This document shows, piece by piece, positions 35,287 through 44,823 of a DNA stretch of 57,860 nucleotides; position 1 is the first letter of the stretch, and every line of letters begins with the position of its first letter. Both the position numbers and the translations under genes were made by a program. The notes beneath the pieces are model-generated. The model saw only the letters and a program-made list of their open reading frames with translations. It was not told the origin of the DNA and made no database searches. The stretch is from Clostridiales bacterium (GTDB lineage Bacteria; Bacillota; Clostridia; Christensenellales; Pumilibacteraceae). The stretch is taken from the NCBI GenBank assembly GCA_015055625.1, contig SVHU01000015.1, positions 1 to 57,860 on the forward strand, read 5' to 3'.

Positions 35287-37695
35287 TTAGCCTATTTGAA
35301 GCGATGAACTAGGAAGCCTATTCCCATAATGATAGGAAACGATAATACCAACCGCTCCGTCCATTTCAAATAATGAAAAACCGTAATTTTGATTTTTTAG
35401 CTTTTTTGCAAAAGAAGAAGATGACGTCATATACTTTAGCACGTTGGACTTTGCAAGGGGAGAATAACCAAGTTCGTAGAAGAAATAATACGATTGTTTT
35501 GTAGTTCCGCCCACGCTAAATTCCTGTACTCTGTTTTTTGCTTTCACGTCTGCTACTATTGCATCTGCAATAACGTCAAGCTTAGTCTTTAGTTCCTCTC
35601 CAGTTTCATTCACGTACATATCCACAACGTTTTCGCCTGATTGCATCGTGCGCTTTGCGTAATGGTTATACGGAATAGGAGCAGTTTTAGGATAAACGTC
35701 GGAATCCTCTTTGTGATTATCTTTAATAAACGCATCAGTTACTAAGAAATAGTTATGCATGCCCATTTCATAATAATCGGTATAAGTAGAACTATTCCAA
35801 TAACTTCCCGATTTATAGGAAATTCCCATACTTACGTCGCCCCAAGTTGCATCGACAACGTACCAATTTCCATCCACTTTTACTTTATTCCAAGCATGAC
35901 CGCCCCAAGCTCCGTTTTGACCTGCCTCTCCCACAACTCGCAAACACTCCACTCCTGCCATATTGCACAAAAGCGAATACGTTTTACTAATTCCGTCGCA
36001 AACGGCAAAACCGTAAGAACCTGAATACATTATACCTTCAAGATAAAACGCAGGGTGTTTTACAGCCCTTTCGGTAGTTAGTGTCAACACCTCGTTGTTA
36101 TACGAATTCTTATACATAACCCAATCGTATATAGCGAGCGCAATTTCATAATCGCTCATCCCCTCGTCTATAATCACCGAAAGAACTGATCGCGCGTTTT
36201 TAAGCACGGTTTCGGCTACGCTTCCACTTGTTGGATTGGGACAATAGCCAAGCTCTGCCATTCTGTACACCTGATCGGTGTTTGACACTGTTATCTTTGT
36301 TTTTGCATCGATAGGCAAAGAACTTTCGCTACCCTCTCTACTTATAGCCAAAGGATATCCGTTCATATTACTACTAAAGTGCATCGCAGATGGAATATTA
36401 GAAGTAGACGGCAATTCCGCAACGTTACTAGTCTTGAAATACACTTCCACGGTATACGGATTACTTCCGTATGCGTTAAGTCTATACGAGCCAGTATAAC
36501 CACACGCATCAAACGCTTCGTTTACCAAATCTCTAATACTTCCGTCTATCTTGTACGCAAAATAGAACTGACGCGTTAGCTTTGTTTCAGTAGTAGTTGG
36601 CTGAGGACGAGTAAGCATCATGTGATCGAACTGCTCGTAAAAATCCTCTTTGCTTGTTATATATGCATTTTCTAATCCGTACGTTTTGCTTAGATAGTTT
36701 GCATAGCTAGACGGTCTTTTTACGCTATAAGTTGCGCTATATTGAGAATTCTCGTACACTTCGTCGTCCAGCGTTTTTACGCTAACGTAATAGTTACTAA
36801 CCGACGAATCAGAAAAGAAATCATCATACGAAATCAAAAAAGAGTTTGTCGTTGCTATATACTCGTTTTTTGAAGAGCCATAGGTTTTACGAATTATATA
36901 GCTTGCGTTTGGATCTCCGTCAAAGGAAATTAAAACGTTTGGATAATAAGTATCAAAGTCTACTTTGACGTTAGTTACCGTTTGCGCTCCTGTTTTTACA
37001 ACAAGTGGATTTTCGACAGTTGCATCTATTCCGTTAACAGTAGCGCTAACAGTGTATCTGCCTGCATTTGGAGGATCACAAACAAATTCCGCTCCCTCGT
37101 ACACCTTTTCTCCGTTAAGATACCATTCAATAACGTCGTTTTCGGTAAAACCATCTATCGAATAGGTTTCAACTCCACCCTCATTAGAATGTTTTGCAGT
37201 AGGTGTTTCAAACGGTGTGTAATACACAAACGTTTCTTTTGCAATTAGTTCGGTAACGCTCTCAACAAATTCTCCGTTCTCGTCCACTTCGTCGGTAATC
37301 TCTGTAAGTTTAATAACAGCTTCTACCGTTACGCTATCAGCAAAACTAGACGGAGCAAAAGTATATAATCCACCCTCGTGTGAAGACGTTTCGCCATCAA
37401 ATCTCCATTCGATATCGTATGAAGAATATGACCACTTACCGTTTACCAGCACGTAACAATCCCTATAAGTCGCAGTATCTGCTGTGGAGGAAAAACGTCC
37501 TTCGGGAAAAACAAGCTCTATGCTTTGTGGAACTCCATTATCCTCTTGAGGCGGTTTTTCACTAGAATTGTCAAACGACTCGGAAAATTGCTCCAGGCAC
37601 GACGTAAGCTCTGCTTCTATACCTGCGCAACCTGTTAGCGTAAGCACTATTAGAAGTGACAATAAAATATTAAAAATTCTACGTAATCTTTTCAT
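35287..37695 (-). CDS. Lipoprotein with transglutaminase-like domain
   Basis: 802 residues. Lipoprotein signal with lipobox LTGC (Cys about residue 23). Residues ~40-250 hold Ig/PKD-like beta domains, a fibronectin-like stretch follows, and a transglutaminase/protease core lies near 520-620 with the triad Cys in VCDGISKTYSLLC (~565), His in GGHAWNKV (~599) and Asp in VVDATWGD (~614). These surface proteins are thought to cross-link or cleave cell-wall or host proteins; no substrate is evident. There is no ribosome site; its promoter predicts a leaderless mRNA. Confidence 0.88.
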   Translation of the reverse strand: MKRLRRIFNILLSLLIVLTLTGCAGIEAELTSCLEQFSESFDNSSEKPPQEDNGVPQSIELVFPEGRFSSTADTATYRDCYVLVNGKWSYSSYDIEWRFDGETSSHEGGLYTFAPSSFADSVTVEAVIKLTEITDEVDENGEFVESVTELIAKETFVYYTPFETPTAKHSNEGGVETYSIDGFTENDVIEWYLNGEKVYEGAEFVCDPPNAGRYTVSATVNGIDATVENPLVVKTGAQTVTNVKVDFDTYYPNVLISFDGDPNASYIIRKTYGSSKNEYIATTNSFLISYDDFFSDSSVSNYYVSVKTLDDEVYENSQYSATYSVKRPSSYANYLSKTYGLENAYITSKEDFYEQFDHMMLTRPQPTTTETKLTRQFYFAYKIDGSIRDLVNEAFDACGYTGSYRLNAYGSNPYTVEVYFKTSNVAELPSTSNIPSAMHFSSNMNGYPLAISREGSESSLPIDAKTKITVSNTDQVYRMAELGYCPNPTSGSVAETVLKNARSVLSVIIDEGMSDYEIALAIYDWVMYKNSYNNEVLTLTTERAVKHPAFYLEGIMYSGSYGFAVCDGISKTYSLLCNMAGVECLRVVGEAGQNGAWGGHAWNKVKVDGNWYVVDATWGDVSMGISYKSGSYWNSSTYTDYYEMGMHNYFLVTDAFIKDNHKEDSDVYPKTAPIPYNHYAKRTMQSGENVVDMYVNETGEELKTKLDVIADAIVADVKAKNRVQEFSVGGTTKQSYYFFYELGYSPLAKSNVLKYMTSSSSFAKKLKNQNYGFSLFEMDGAVGIIVSYHYGNRLPSSSLQIG

Positions 37696-37702
37696 AATAC
37701 TT

Positions 37703-37732
37703 ATTATACCATTTTTTCACCTTTTATGACAA
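37703..37732 (-). promoter_or_regulatory. Promoter of the transglutaminase lipoprotein gene, predicted leaderless
   Basis: On the minus strand TTGTCA (37727-37732), 18 nt, TATAAT (37703-37708), then 7 nt to the ATG at 37695. No Shine-Dalgarno sequence between. Confidence 0.72.
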
Positions 37733-37883
37733 TAGTTTTTAGATTAAATTTAGATGAAAATTTTAATTTCTTTTCTAATATATAATATTCAGCAATAAAA
37801 AATTGCTAAACGATGGCTTTTTAGTTTTATTTCTTCTATTTTACCTCACCTTTTACATACAATTATGATAGCTAGAGGTAAAA

Positions 37884-39365
37884 ATGAAAAAAACTATCAC
37901 TAATTCTTTATTTATTATAACGTTTTTTAGCGTTCTTGACAGGGCGCTTGGCTTCTTATTTAAGATTTTCATGTCGAGAACAGTGGGCGCGGAAGGCGTT
38001 GGACTGTATCAAATAGCGTTTTCCTTTTTTTCCGTGCTACTTTCTACCGTTGTGGGCGGTATTCCTTTGGTTGTAAGTAAATTTGTTGCAAGAAGTCAAA
38101 CCTCTGACAATAAAATAACCGGATCAGCACTTTTGCTGGCTCTTTCAATTTCCGCTTTGCTTATCGGCTTGTTTTTCGCATTATACTATCCTCTTGCGTA
38201 CGCCATGGGCAAAACTACGATAATTTTAGTTTTGTGCATGCTTCCCACACTGGTTTTCTCGTCAGTTTACTGCTCTTTACGAGGATATTTGTGGGGTAGA
38301 GAAAAGTTTTTTGCCGTGTCAATTGTGGAAGTTATCGAGCAGATAAGCCGTATCGGAATTTGCGTTGCTATGTTTTTGATGGGGTTTGACAAGCTTCGCT
38401 CTATTGCAATAAGTTTATCTATCGGTTCGCTAATAAGCGCTCTTGCTTGCTTTATTTTCTTTTTTACAAACCACGGAAAACTGGGCGCTTCTAAATCGGA
38501 TTTTATTAAAATTGCAAAATCCTCCTTTCCTATAACGATTTCCAACCTTATCGGTTCGCTTTCGGGAAGTATTACCTCGCTTGTTATACCAAAGCTTTTC
38601 GTTTGGAGTGGCTATACGCTATCTCAGGCAAACGCAATGCTAGGCGCGTCGGTAGGAATGGCTATGCCTTTGGTGTATATTCCCATAACCTTAGTATCGT
38701 CCCTTGCTTTCGTGCTTATTCCAAAAATCAGTAACGACTTAAAAAACAATAATTACGTCAAAATAAATGCAAGCATTACGGGCGCAATCAAATTTGCAAC
38801 CCTCGTTGCGTGCTGTCTTATCCCATTTTTCTCGTCTTGCGGAAGAGCTTTATGCGAATTTGTATACAACAACACTCAAAGCGGAGAATACTTATCTTTT
38901 ATTGCCTTTGCTCTAATTCCTCTTACGGTAGAAAACATTACCGGCTCTATACTAAACTCGTTAGACTTGGAAATGAAAAACTTTATTAACGGTATGATTG
39001 GTTATTCTATGCTGTGGGTAGTAGCGGTTGTTACTATCGGCAACTACTCTATATACGCGCTTGGAACAGGATTTGCGCTATCCTGGACGCTATCTGCTAT
39101 TCTCAACATTAGGTGCATTATCAAAAAAACAGGTCTAAGTCTTTCATTTGCGCCGTTTATTGTAAAAAGTGTTGTTTTATGCGCGCCTACCGTATTATTC
39201 AGCGCAAACATTTTAGGCGTTTGCTCATCTCTTCCCTCTATTTTCGCCATTATAATTTGTGGTCTTAGCTCAGTTGCGTTCTTCGCGGTACTATCTCTTA
39301 TCTTCGGATCATTTACTTTTACTAAAATTTGCGTTAAAAAATCAAGAAAAAAGGCAAAAGCATAA
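37884..39365 (+). CDS. SpoVB/MurJ-like polysaccharide (MOP superfamily) flippase
   Basis: 493 residues with about 14 hydrophobic segments. The N terminus (SLFIITFFSVLDRALGFLFKIFMSRTVGAEGVGLYQIAF) is characteristic of SpoVB-type and Wzx-like flippases that move lipid-linked precursors such as lipid II or teichoic-acid units across the membrane. Ribosome site AGAGGT. The tail is lysine-rich. The paralogue (SpoVB, YtgP or YkvU-like) cannot be decided. Followed by an ECF transporter gene. Confidence 0.88.
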   Translation: MKKTITNSLFIITFFSVLDRALGFLFKIFMSRTVGAEGVGLYQIAFSFFSVLLSTVVGGIPLVVSKFVARSQTSDNKITGSALLLALSISALLIGLFFALYYPLAYAMGKTTIILVLCMLPTLVFSSVYCSLRGYLWGREKFFAVSIVEVIEQISRIGICVAMFLMGFDKLRSIAISLSIGSLISALACFIFFFTNHGKLGASKSDFIKIAKSSFPITISNLIGSLSGSITSLVIPKLFVWSGYTLSQANAMLGASVGMAMPLVYIPITLVSSLAFVLIPKISNDLKNNNYVKINASITGAIKFATLVACCLIPFFSSCGRALCEFVYNNTQSGEYLSFIAFALIPLTVENITGSILNSLDLEMKNFINGMIGYSMLWVVAVVTIGNYSIYALGTGFALSWTLSAILNIRCIIKKTGLSLSFAPFIVKSVVLCAPTVLFSANILGVCSSLPSIFAIIICGLSSVAFFAVLSLIFGSFTFTKICVKKSRKKAKA

Positions 39366-39455
39366 AAAACGATTGCATATTGCTCAAATTTGTGCTAAAA
39401 TAAATTTTGGTGAGAAAAATTCTTGCCTAAATTTAATACACGGAGGAGCCCAACA

Positions 39456-40088
39456 TTGAGCAAAAACACTCAACAGGAAATTGCAACTCCTATGAACAAA
39501 GTTGCAAAAAAAAGAACACCTACAATGACGATTACGTACATTGCGGCGCTATGCGCGTTTACCGTCATACTCGAACTGGTATCCGAAACGATTTCGTTTT
39601 CGCTTCCACGGCAATTCAAAATCAGTATCGTATATTTCGGTTGGTTTTTGGCAGGAGCAATATGCGGACCGATAGGAGCTGTTGCAGTTGCGGGAGTTGC
39701 CGACTTAATTTCGGCGCTAATCTTGGCAAGAGGCGGTCTTAATCCACTAATCACGTTAAGCAGTTGCTTTGTTGCATTTTTATTTGCAATTTGCTTTCAT
39801 TTTACCCCCATTGGTAAACCTTATTCCACAACAAGAAGTATGGTGGCTACCGCAATAGGCGCAGTATTGGTTTGCATTTTTGGTACAATGGGATTATCCA
39901 CGTTCGTTCTGTGGTTTTCTTACTCTAAACAGACATATTTATCATATTTTATTTTCAGACTTTTCCAAATTGTTCCGCTTATCGCTAACGTAGTACTGTT
40001 CTACGCCTTTATCCCCCTTCTTCGCAAGCTTAGGTTGTATTGGAGAAGACCTGTTAAAATTAAAAACGTGGAAAAGATAAAAGAATAA
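39456..40088 (+). CDS. ECF transporter substrate-binding (S) component, possibly folate type
   Basis: 210 residues starting at a TTG (39456-39458) placed 6 nt after CGGAGGAG; longer starts lack a ribosome site. Six hydrophobic helices; AGAICGPIGAVAVAGVADLISALI resembles the substrate-contact helix of FolT-like vitamin carriers. S components need the shared EcfA/EcfT module, which is not in the window. Substrate uncertain; no riboswitch was recognised in the 90-nt spacer. Confidence 0.8.
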   Translation: MSKNTQQEIATPMNKVAKKRTPTMTITYIAALCAFTVILELVSETISFSLPRQFKISIVYFGWFLAGAICGPIGAVAVAGVADLISALILARGGLNPLITLSSCFVAFLFAICFHFTPIGKPYSTTRSMVATAIGAVLVCIFGTMGLSTFVLWFSYSKQTYLSYFIFRLFQIVPLIANVVLFYAFIPLLRKLRLYWRRPVKIKNVEKIKE

Positions 40089-40096
40089 TAAAATAA

Positions 40097-40133
40097 CGGA
40101 AACTGCTTAGATTTTAAGTAGTTTCCGCTTTTT
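40097..40133 (+). terminator. Terminator of the ECF S-component gene
   Basis: CGGAAACT.CTTA/TAAG.AGTTTCCG hairpin followed by T5. Confidence 0.85.
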
Positions 40134-40154
40134 ATATGTATTTTGTCGCGATTT

Positions 40155-40724
40155 CTAGGCTACGTTTTGCTGTTTTTGCGTGTACGAATAGGTTATTTCC
40201 GCACCAATAAAATGCTTACACTTTAACTTTTCTCTAATCAAAGTGGGAGAACGCAAGAAGAATAAATCCACCGCTTCCCACACAAATACCCAAGCAACTA
40301 TATCAATAATTTCACCCACAATCTCGTGTGAGAAAATGTAAAAAATTACGGATACAGTCAACACTACAATGCCAATTATTACCATAATCAAAGCAATAAT
40401 ATTGTTCCTAACAAGCTCTTTTGTCTTTCTTGTTTCCTCAGCCTTATAATACGAACGGATTGCTCCTTCGTATAAAATGCGTTCTTCATCGTCAATAGTA
40501 TCACATTCAATATCGATATGTAATTGATCGTTTGCTTTCATTTCAGTGTATTGAGAATCTAAAAACTCGGCAAACTCGCCAGAAATTGTGGGATTGCCCT
40601 TAGGTGAAAACGGAGAAAGAATACTGTCTTCTACCCTTACGCTAACAGGAATATAACGCTTGCCGTTTTCGTCAAGTAATGGCGAAAACTCTTTTTTTAC
40701 GTCAGTTAAGGATTTGTTTTTCAT
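40155..40724 (-). CDS. Membrane protein of unknown function
   Basis: 189 residues: soluble acidic N-terminal half, then two hydrophobic helices (about 105-130 and 135-153) and a short C-terminal segment. No family recognised. Ribosome site GGGAGGT. Single gene between convergent and upstream genes. Confidence 0.6.
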   Translation of the reverse strand: MKNKSLTDVKKEFSPLLDENGKRYIPVSVRVEDSILSPFSPKGNPTISGEFAEFLDSQYTEMKANDQLHIDIECDTIDDEERILYEGAIRSYYKAEETRKTKELVRNNIIALIMVIIGIVVLTVSVIFYIFSHEIVGEIIDIVAWVFVWEAVDLFFLRSPTLIREKLKCKHFIGAEITYSYTQKQQNVA

Positions 40725-40802
40725 AAAAAATACCTCCCTGACTTTATTTTAGCAAATTATATTCCAAAATTCAAGGCTTTTATTGTGATTTTACTAAGAT
40801 TT

Positions 40803-41858
40803 TCAAATATTTTCTCTTCCGCCAGAAGCTAAAATCGTCCGCCAAGTAACAGGTCCTACTATTCCGTCAGAAGCTATGCCGTTTTCGCTTTGAAAATCCC
40901 TTACAGCGCGCTCTGTTCTTGCTCCAAATACACTGTCTATACTACCTATTGGATACAAAAACGAAAGCAAATACCGTTGCAAGATATTTACGTAACCGCC
41001 TCTGCTTCCTCTTCTTAAAGTTGGATAGTTAGAAAGGTTTTGCGTAAGATAATTCCACGTATTTCTACCCACTATTCCGTCCGCTGTTATCCCTACGTTC
41101 CTTTGAAATTCCAAGACAACGTTTTGCGTTTGACTTCCAAATATTCCGTCCGCTTCTACGTTATATCCCAAAGATATCAGCAAATACTGCAAATACTTGA
41201 CGTAAGAGCCCGAATTTCCTCGTCTTATAGTGGGCGGTTGTACCAATTTTGGTACATACGTTACATCAAAAAACTCACAAACGCCTTTTGCTACCCCCTC
41301 TGCTACGTTTTGCACAAAGCTTGGGTTCAGCATATTTTTAGCCTCGTTAAAATTAGTCATAAACCCTGCTTCTACAAGCGAAGACGGACAGTTTACACTT
41401 TCCAACACTCCCACGTTCGTTAGCGTTGCAAATCCCAAATTACGCGTAATAAGCGTAGTTTTTAGTCCGTCGCTTATATCCACGCTAAGCAGTTTACTAC
41501 GCGCAGGATATCTGCTTAAGTTGGAATAAAAAACCAAGTATCCGTTTGCATTATTAAACGTAAGCCCTCCGCCGTACGCGTTATATCCGTACGTTATCAA
41601 CGCGCTAGCCCTGACGGAATTTACCAGTCTTACTCTTGAACCCACCGTCGTATCGCTAAGTTGAGGGTGCGCGTCAAAAGTTCTGAAACCACACCTCGCT
41701 ACGCTTGCCAGAAACCTGTATTTTGCCTGCCTGTTAAACTCGTTTTCATAAAAACTTCTGTTTATGTACGGCAAAGTTGGTGTTCGTTTACCTGCCGTTG
41801 GCGGATCAATACCGTGCTCGTCGTTTGACGCTATAATAAAATCACTTGCTCTTGCCAT
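40803..41858 (-). CDS. Amidase_3-like protein with two peptidoglycan-binding domains
   Basis: 351 residues. Residues 1-200 resemble N-acetylmuramoyl-L-alanine amidases: His15 (NDEHGID) and Glu38/Glu40 (FYENEF) as metal ligands and Glu163 in LVEAGFMTN as catalytic Glu. The second zinc His (normally in SxHxN) is replaced by Gly91 in ITYGYNAYG. Two PG_binding_1 repeats follow (about 211-280 and 285-345), each with the DGI.G..T pattern. No signal peptide is visible. Amidases of this layout occur in spore cortex and cell-wall turnover; activity of this copy is doubtful. Ribosome site AAAAGGAG. Confidence 0.8.
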   Translation of the reverse strand: MARASDFIIASNDEHGIDPPTAGKRTPTLPYINRSFYENEFNRQAKYRFLASVARCGFRTFDAHPQLSDTTVGSRVRLVNSVRASALITYGYNAYGGGLTFNNANGYLVFYSNLSRYPARSKLLSVDISDGLKTTLITRNLGFATLTNVGVLESVNCPSSLVEAGFMTNFNEAKNMLNPSFVQNVAEGVAKGVCEFFDVTYVPKLVQPPTIRRGNSGSYVKYLQYLLISLGYNVEADGIFGSQTQNVVLEFQRNVGITADGIVGRNTWNYLTQNLSNYPTLRRGSRGGYVNILQRYLLSFLYPIGSIDSVFGARTERAVRDFQSENGIASDGIVGPVTWRTILASGGRENI

Positions 41859-42005
41859 ATTTTTCTCCTTTTCGTATATAATATGGCTAAAATTCTAATA
41901 AGGTTACCTCGCTTTCTTATATATTGACAAAAACACAAGCTTATGATAAAATAATAAATGGAAAATAAAGACGTTTGTTATTAAAACGGTATGGGAAGAA
42001 TTTTT

Positions 42006-42746
42006 ATGAGAAAGTTTGTTATAACAATTCAATATAACGGAAAAAACTATTGCGGTTGGCAAAAGAACGATAATGGTAAAAGTATTCAGGAAGAAGTGGA
42101 AAAAGCGCTCTCTTCTCTTTTTGGCGTCAATACCGAGGCTGTTGGAGCGTCCAGAACGGACAGTGGCGTTTCGGCAAAAGAATATCCCGTGTGCTTTGTT
42201 GCTGACACTAAACTTCCCACAAACAGAATACCATTTAAGCTAAACAGATTTTTACCTAAAGATATTCAAGCATACAAAGTAAAAGAGGTAGATTTAGACT
42301 TTAATTTGCGCAAAAGTGTACTAAAAAAGACATACGTATACAGCATTTACGTATCCGAGCATACTCTCCCACTTATAAATCCCACTGCTTATAAAGTAGA
42401 TAATCTTGACGAGCAAGCTGTAAAAAAAGCGCTTGGATACCTTGTTGGAAAACACGATTTAACGGCATTCGTTACACCGGGTGGCGACTATACTACGCCT
42501 GTTAAAAACATATATTCCGCCTCGTTAGAGCAAGACGGAATAGTTTATAAAATAAAGATTTGTGGTGACGGCTTTGGTTATAACACGATAAGAATAATAG
42601 CAGGCACGCTAGTTAAAATCGGTCAAAGCGGAAACGCGGAAGATTTTGTAAAAATTATGCAAAGCAAAAACCGTCAAAATGCAGGAATTACGCTTCCACC
42701 TAAAGGCTTAGTATTAGAAAGCGTGGAAGTTACGTACCAAAAATGA
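42006..42746 (+). CDS. truA: tRNA pseudouridine synthase A
   Basis: 246 residues from the ATG at 42006, selected because GGGAAGAA lies 5-12 nt upstream; an ATG five codons earlier lacks a site. Makes pseudouridine at positions 38-40 of the tRNA anticodon arm. Catalytic Asp52 lies in GASRTDSGVSA, and YNGKNYCGWQ near the start is the family hallmark. The residue after the usual GRTD is Ser instead of Ala-Gly-Val-His, a known variant among Firmicutes TruA paralogues. Terminator follows. Confidence 0.94.
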   Translation: MRKFVITIQYNGKNYCGWQKNDNGKSIQEEVEKALSSLFGVNTEAVGASRTDSGVSAKEYPVCFVADTKLPTNRIPFKLNRFLPKDIQAYKVKEVDLDFNLRKSVLKKTYVYSIYVSEHTLPLINPTAYKVDNLDEQAVKKALGYLVGKHDLTAFVTPGGDYTTPVKNIYSASLEQDGIVYKIKICGDGFGYNTIRIIAGTLVKIGQSGNAEDFVKIMQSKNRQNAGITLPPKGLVLESVEVTYQK

Positions 42747-42754
42747 CACATAAT

Positions 42755-42792
42755 AAATGCGCTGACTTGTAATAAATCAACGCATTTTTTTG
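42755..42792 (+). terminator. truA terminator
   Basis: AAATGCG.TGA/TCA.CGCATTT hairpin then T7. Confidence 0.8.
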
Positions 42793-42794
42793 TT

Positions 42795-43814
42795 TTATTC
42801 CATTTTACTCCAATCAAACTGAACGATAGGGAAAGATTTTTCTACGGCAAGTCTTGCGAAAACTTCACCACATTCGTCGGGAGTGTGAATTTCCTCAATC
42901 ATTGACTTAACCTCAATTCTATTATACTGTAATAGTTTTAAGAACGACTTCATATCGTCGCGGTGTGTCCACCAGCCGGGATGCGATTCGTTATTTGGTC
43001 TAGCGACGGTATGCGCGCCTATCATAGTAATTCCGGGACCGTGAACTTTGCGGTAATAGTCAATACTAAAATCAGAATGACGAGTACAGCCCAAAAGCGC
43101 AACTCTACCGAACATTGCCATACAGTCTAAAGCCATATCAAGCGCAGGGCCGTTACCAGTAACTTCGATACAAACTTTTACGCCTCCGCCTGTAATTTCC
43201 TTTACCTTTTTTGCAAACCCCTCCTCAAATGGATCAAGCGCGTAATCTGCTCCGTTTTTGATTGCTACTTTACGCTTTTCGGGATTTGGATCAACAGCTA
43301 TAATGGGCACAGCTCCACTTGCTTTAAGAAGCTTTACCGCAAACAATCCAAGCAAGCCTTGTCCCATAACCATTGCGCTTTCGCCAGTTTCGGTACGGCA
43401 TTTACGGATTGCTGCCATAGGAAAGCACGTAATAAACGAAAACGCCGCTTCGTTAAGAGAAATATCGTCGCTTTCAATTTTTATAACGTTGTTTTGATTC
43501 ATAACTAAGCGCTTTGAGTGCTTAGTCCAATAAGCGCACACTCTGTCGCCCACCTTAATATCTTTTACGTTTTTGCCAACCTGCTCTACTATGCCCGAAG
43601 CGCTATATCCTGCAGTTCTTGGGAAAACCGCGGGCGTAGGTGGAGAGAAAGGTCCTACGTTCTCGTCGCCTATAAGATTAGCGCGTTCAGTTCCGCTACT
43701 AAGACATGTTACCATTGTATTTATCATTACATCGTTATCGCCAACGGGTGGAAGATTAACGTCAATAAGTTCTGCGATACAAGGCGCAGTAAATACTATT
43801 CCTTTTGTTGTCAT
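42795..43814 (-). CDS. Zinc-type medium-chain dehydrogenase (MDR) family oxidoreductase
   Basis: 339 residues. GroES-like N terminus followed by a Rossmann domain with VMGQGLLGLFAVKLL (about 148-162) and VDPNPEKRKVA for NAD(P). The catalytic-zinc Cys of classical alcohol dehydrogenases appears replaced (MVTCLSSGTERANL), as in bi-domain sugar-dehydrogenase-like proteins. Substrate unknown; likely a polyol, sugar or carnitine-type alcohol. Transcribed divergently from an AraC regulator at 43933 that probably controls it. Ribosome site GGAGGAAAT. Confidence 0.85.
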   Translation of the reverse strand: MTTKGIVFTAPCIAELIDVNLPPVGDNDVMINTMVTCLSSGTERANLIGDENVGPFSPPTPAVFPRTAGYSASGIVEQVGKNVKDIKVGDRVCAYWTKHSKRLVMNQNNVIKIESDDISLNEAAFSFITCFPMAAIRKCRTETGESAMVMGQGLLGLFAVKLLKASGAVPIIAVDPNPEKRKVAIKNGADYALDPFEEGFAKKVKEITGGGVKVCIEVTGNGPALDMALDCMAMFGRVALLGCTRHSDFSIDYYRKVHGPGITMIGAHTVARPNNESHPGWWTHRDDMKSFLKLLQYNRIEVKSMIEEIHTPDECGEVFARLAVEKSFPIVQFDWSKME

Positions 43815-43932
43815 TTTATTTCCTCCGAAAAATTTTCGTTAGATATAGAATAACACGTTGACAATATTTTTTCAATATAGTATTCTATAAATAATGATAT
43901 AAAATTCTATGCATTTATTAAGGAAAAAGGAT

Positions 43933-44688
43933 ATGAACAATACAATTTTCTCTAAATCATTTAATTTTTCGACCCAAACACGCAAAAGCCCGCATTACAA
44001 CAACGCTAAAATGGGAAACTACTGTCATTTTATTGCCAGGATGAAAAAAGGCAAAGCAAAACTTGTAGATAAAAACAATACTATCACCATAAACGAAGGG
44101 GATATATTTTTCATTCCTGCATCACACCCATATCAATCTTACTGGACGGGGGATTGCATAACGATCCACGACTCGTTTGGATTCGAGTTCTTTCCAAGCC
44201 CCAAAGACGATTTATTTACCATGCAAGTAATTAAAAACCCACCGCAAAAGGCGCACGAAATTTTTGACGAGATTTCCACTAATAACACGGTAAACCTACA
44301 CTCTGTTAGCCTTTTGTATTCGCTTTTAGACATACTCTTTCCATATATGCAAACCGAGCCTAAGAGTAAGGCTGAAATTATTGTAGAAAGCGCGGAAACA
44401 TTTATGACTAACAACAAAAATTTTTCAATGGCAGACGTTGCTAAGAATTGCGCGATAAGCGAATCCGTTTTATACTCGGCATTTAAGAAGGTTAAGGGAG
44501 CAACTCCCGTTGACGTAAAACACAAGATACTTGTGAACAAAGCTATCAATATCCTATCTACTACCGACTACACTATCGAATACATTAGCCAAGAACTTGG
44601 CTTTTCGTCGGCAACTTACTTTAGGAAAATCTTTACGGAAGTTACTGGAAAACGCCCTAAAGATTATAGAACGTATCACGGATTTTAA
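43933..44688 (+). CDS. AraC-family transcriptional regulator
   Basis: 251 residues from the ATG at 43933, which follows AAGGAAAAAGG; an ATG eight codons earlier has no site. N-terminal cupin-like sensor (NYCHFIARMKKGKAKL, then GDIFFIPASHPYQSYW) and a C-terminal pair of helix-turn-helices (FSMADVAKNCAISESVLYSAF, then DYTIEYISQELGFSSATYF with the usual FRKIF). Divergent from the MDR dehydrogenase gene with 118 nt between; that gene is the likely target. Confidence 0.93.
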   Translation: MNNTIFSKSFNFSTQTRKSPHYNNAKMGNYCHFIARMKKGKAKLVDKNNTITINEGDIFFIPASHPYQSYWTGDCITIHDSFGFEFFPSPKDDLFTMQVIKNPPQKAHEIFDEISTNNTVNLHSVSLLYSLLDILFPYMQTEPKSKAEIIVESAETFMTNNKNFSMADVAKNCAISESVLYSAFKKVKGATPVDVKHKILVNKAINILSTTDYTIEYISQELGFSSATYFRKIFTEVTGKRPKDYRTYHGF

Positions 44689-44787
44689 TAAACAGTTATA
44701 TAAAAACGGTTGATTACACTATGTATAATTTAACAACAGCATTTACCCTCAATACTCAAACCTATTATTGTATCATAACCAACAATT

Positions 44788-44818
44788 ACCCTCGAACAAA
44801 AAATGCTCGAGGGTTTTA
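44788..44818 (+). terminator. Terminator between AraC gene and glycyl radical enzyme gene
   Basis: ACCCTCGA/TCGAGGGTT hairpin with TTTTATT on the plus strand, 100 nt after the AraC stop and immediately before the convergent gene end at 44824. Confidence 0.7.
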
Positions 44819-44823
44819 TTATG

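Noticed and set aside
39366..39455. Folate-type riboswitch before the ECF gene
   Set aside because: The 90-nt spacer shows no recognisable tetrahydrofolate riboswitch core or paired stems.
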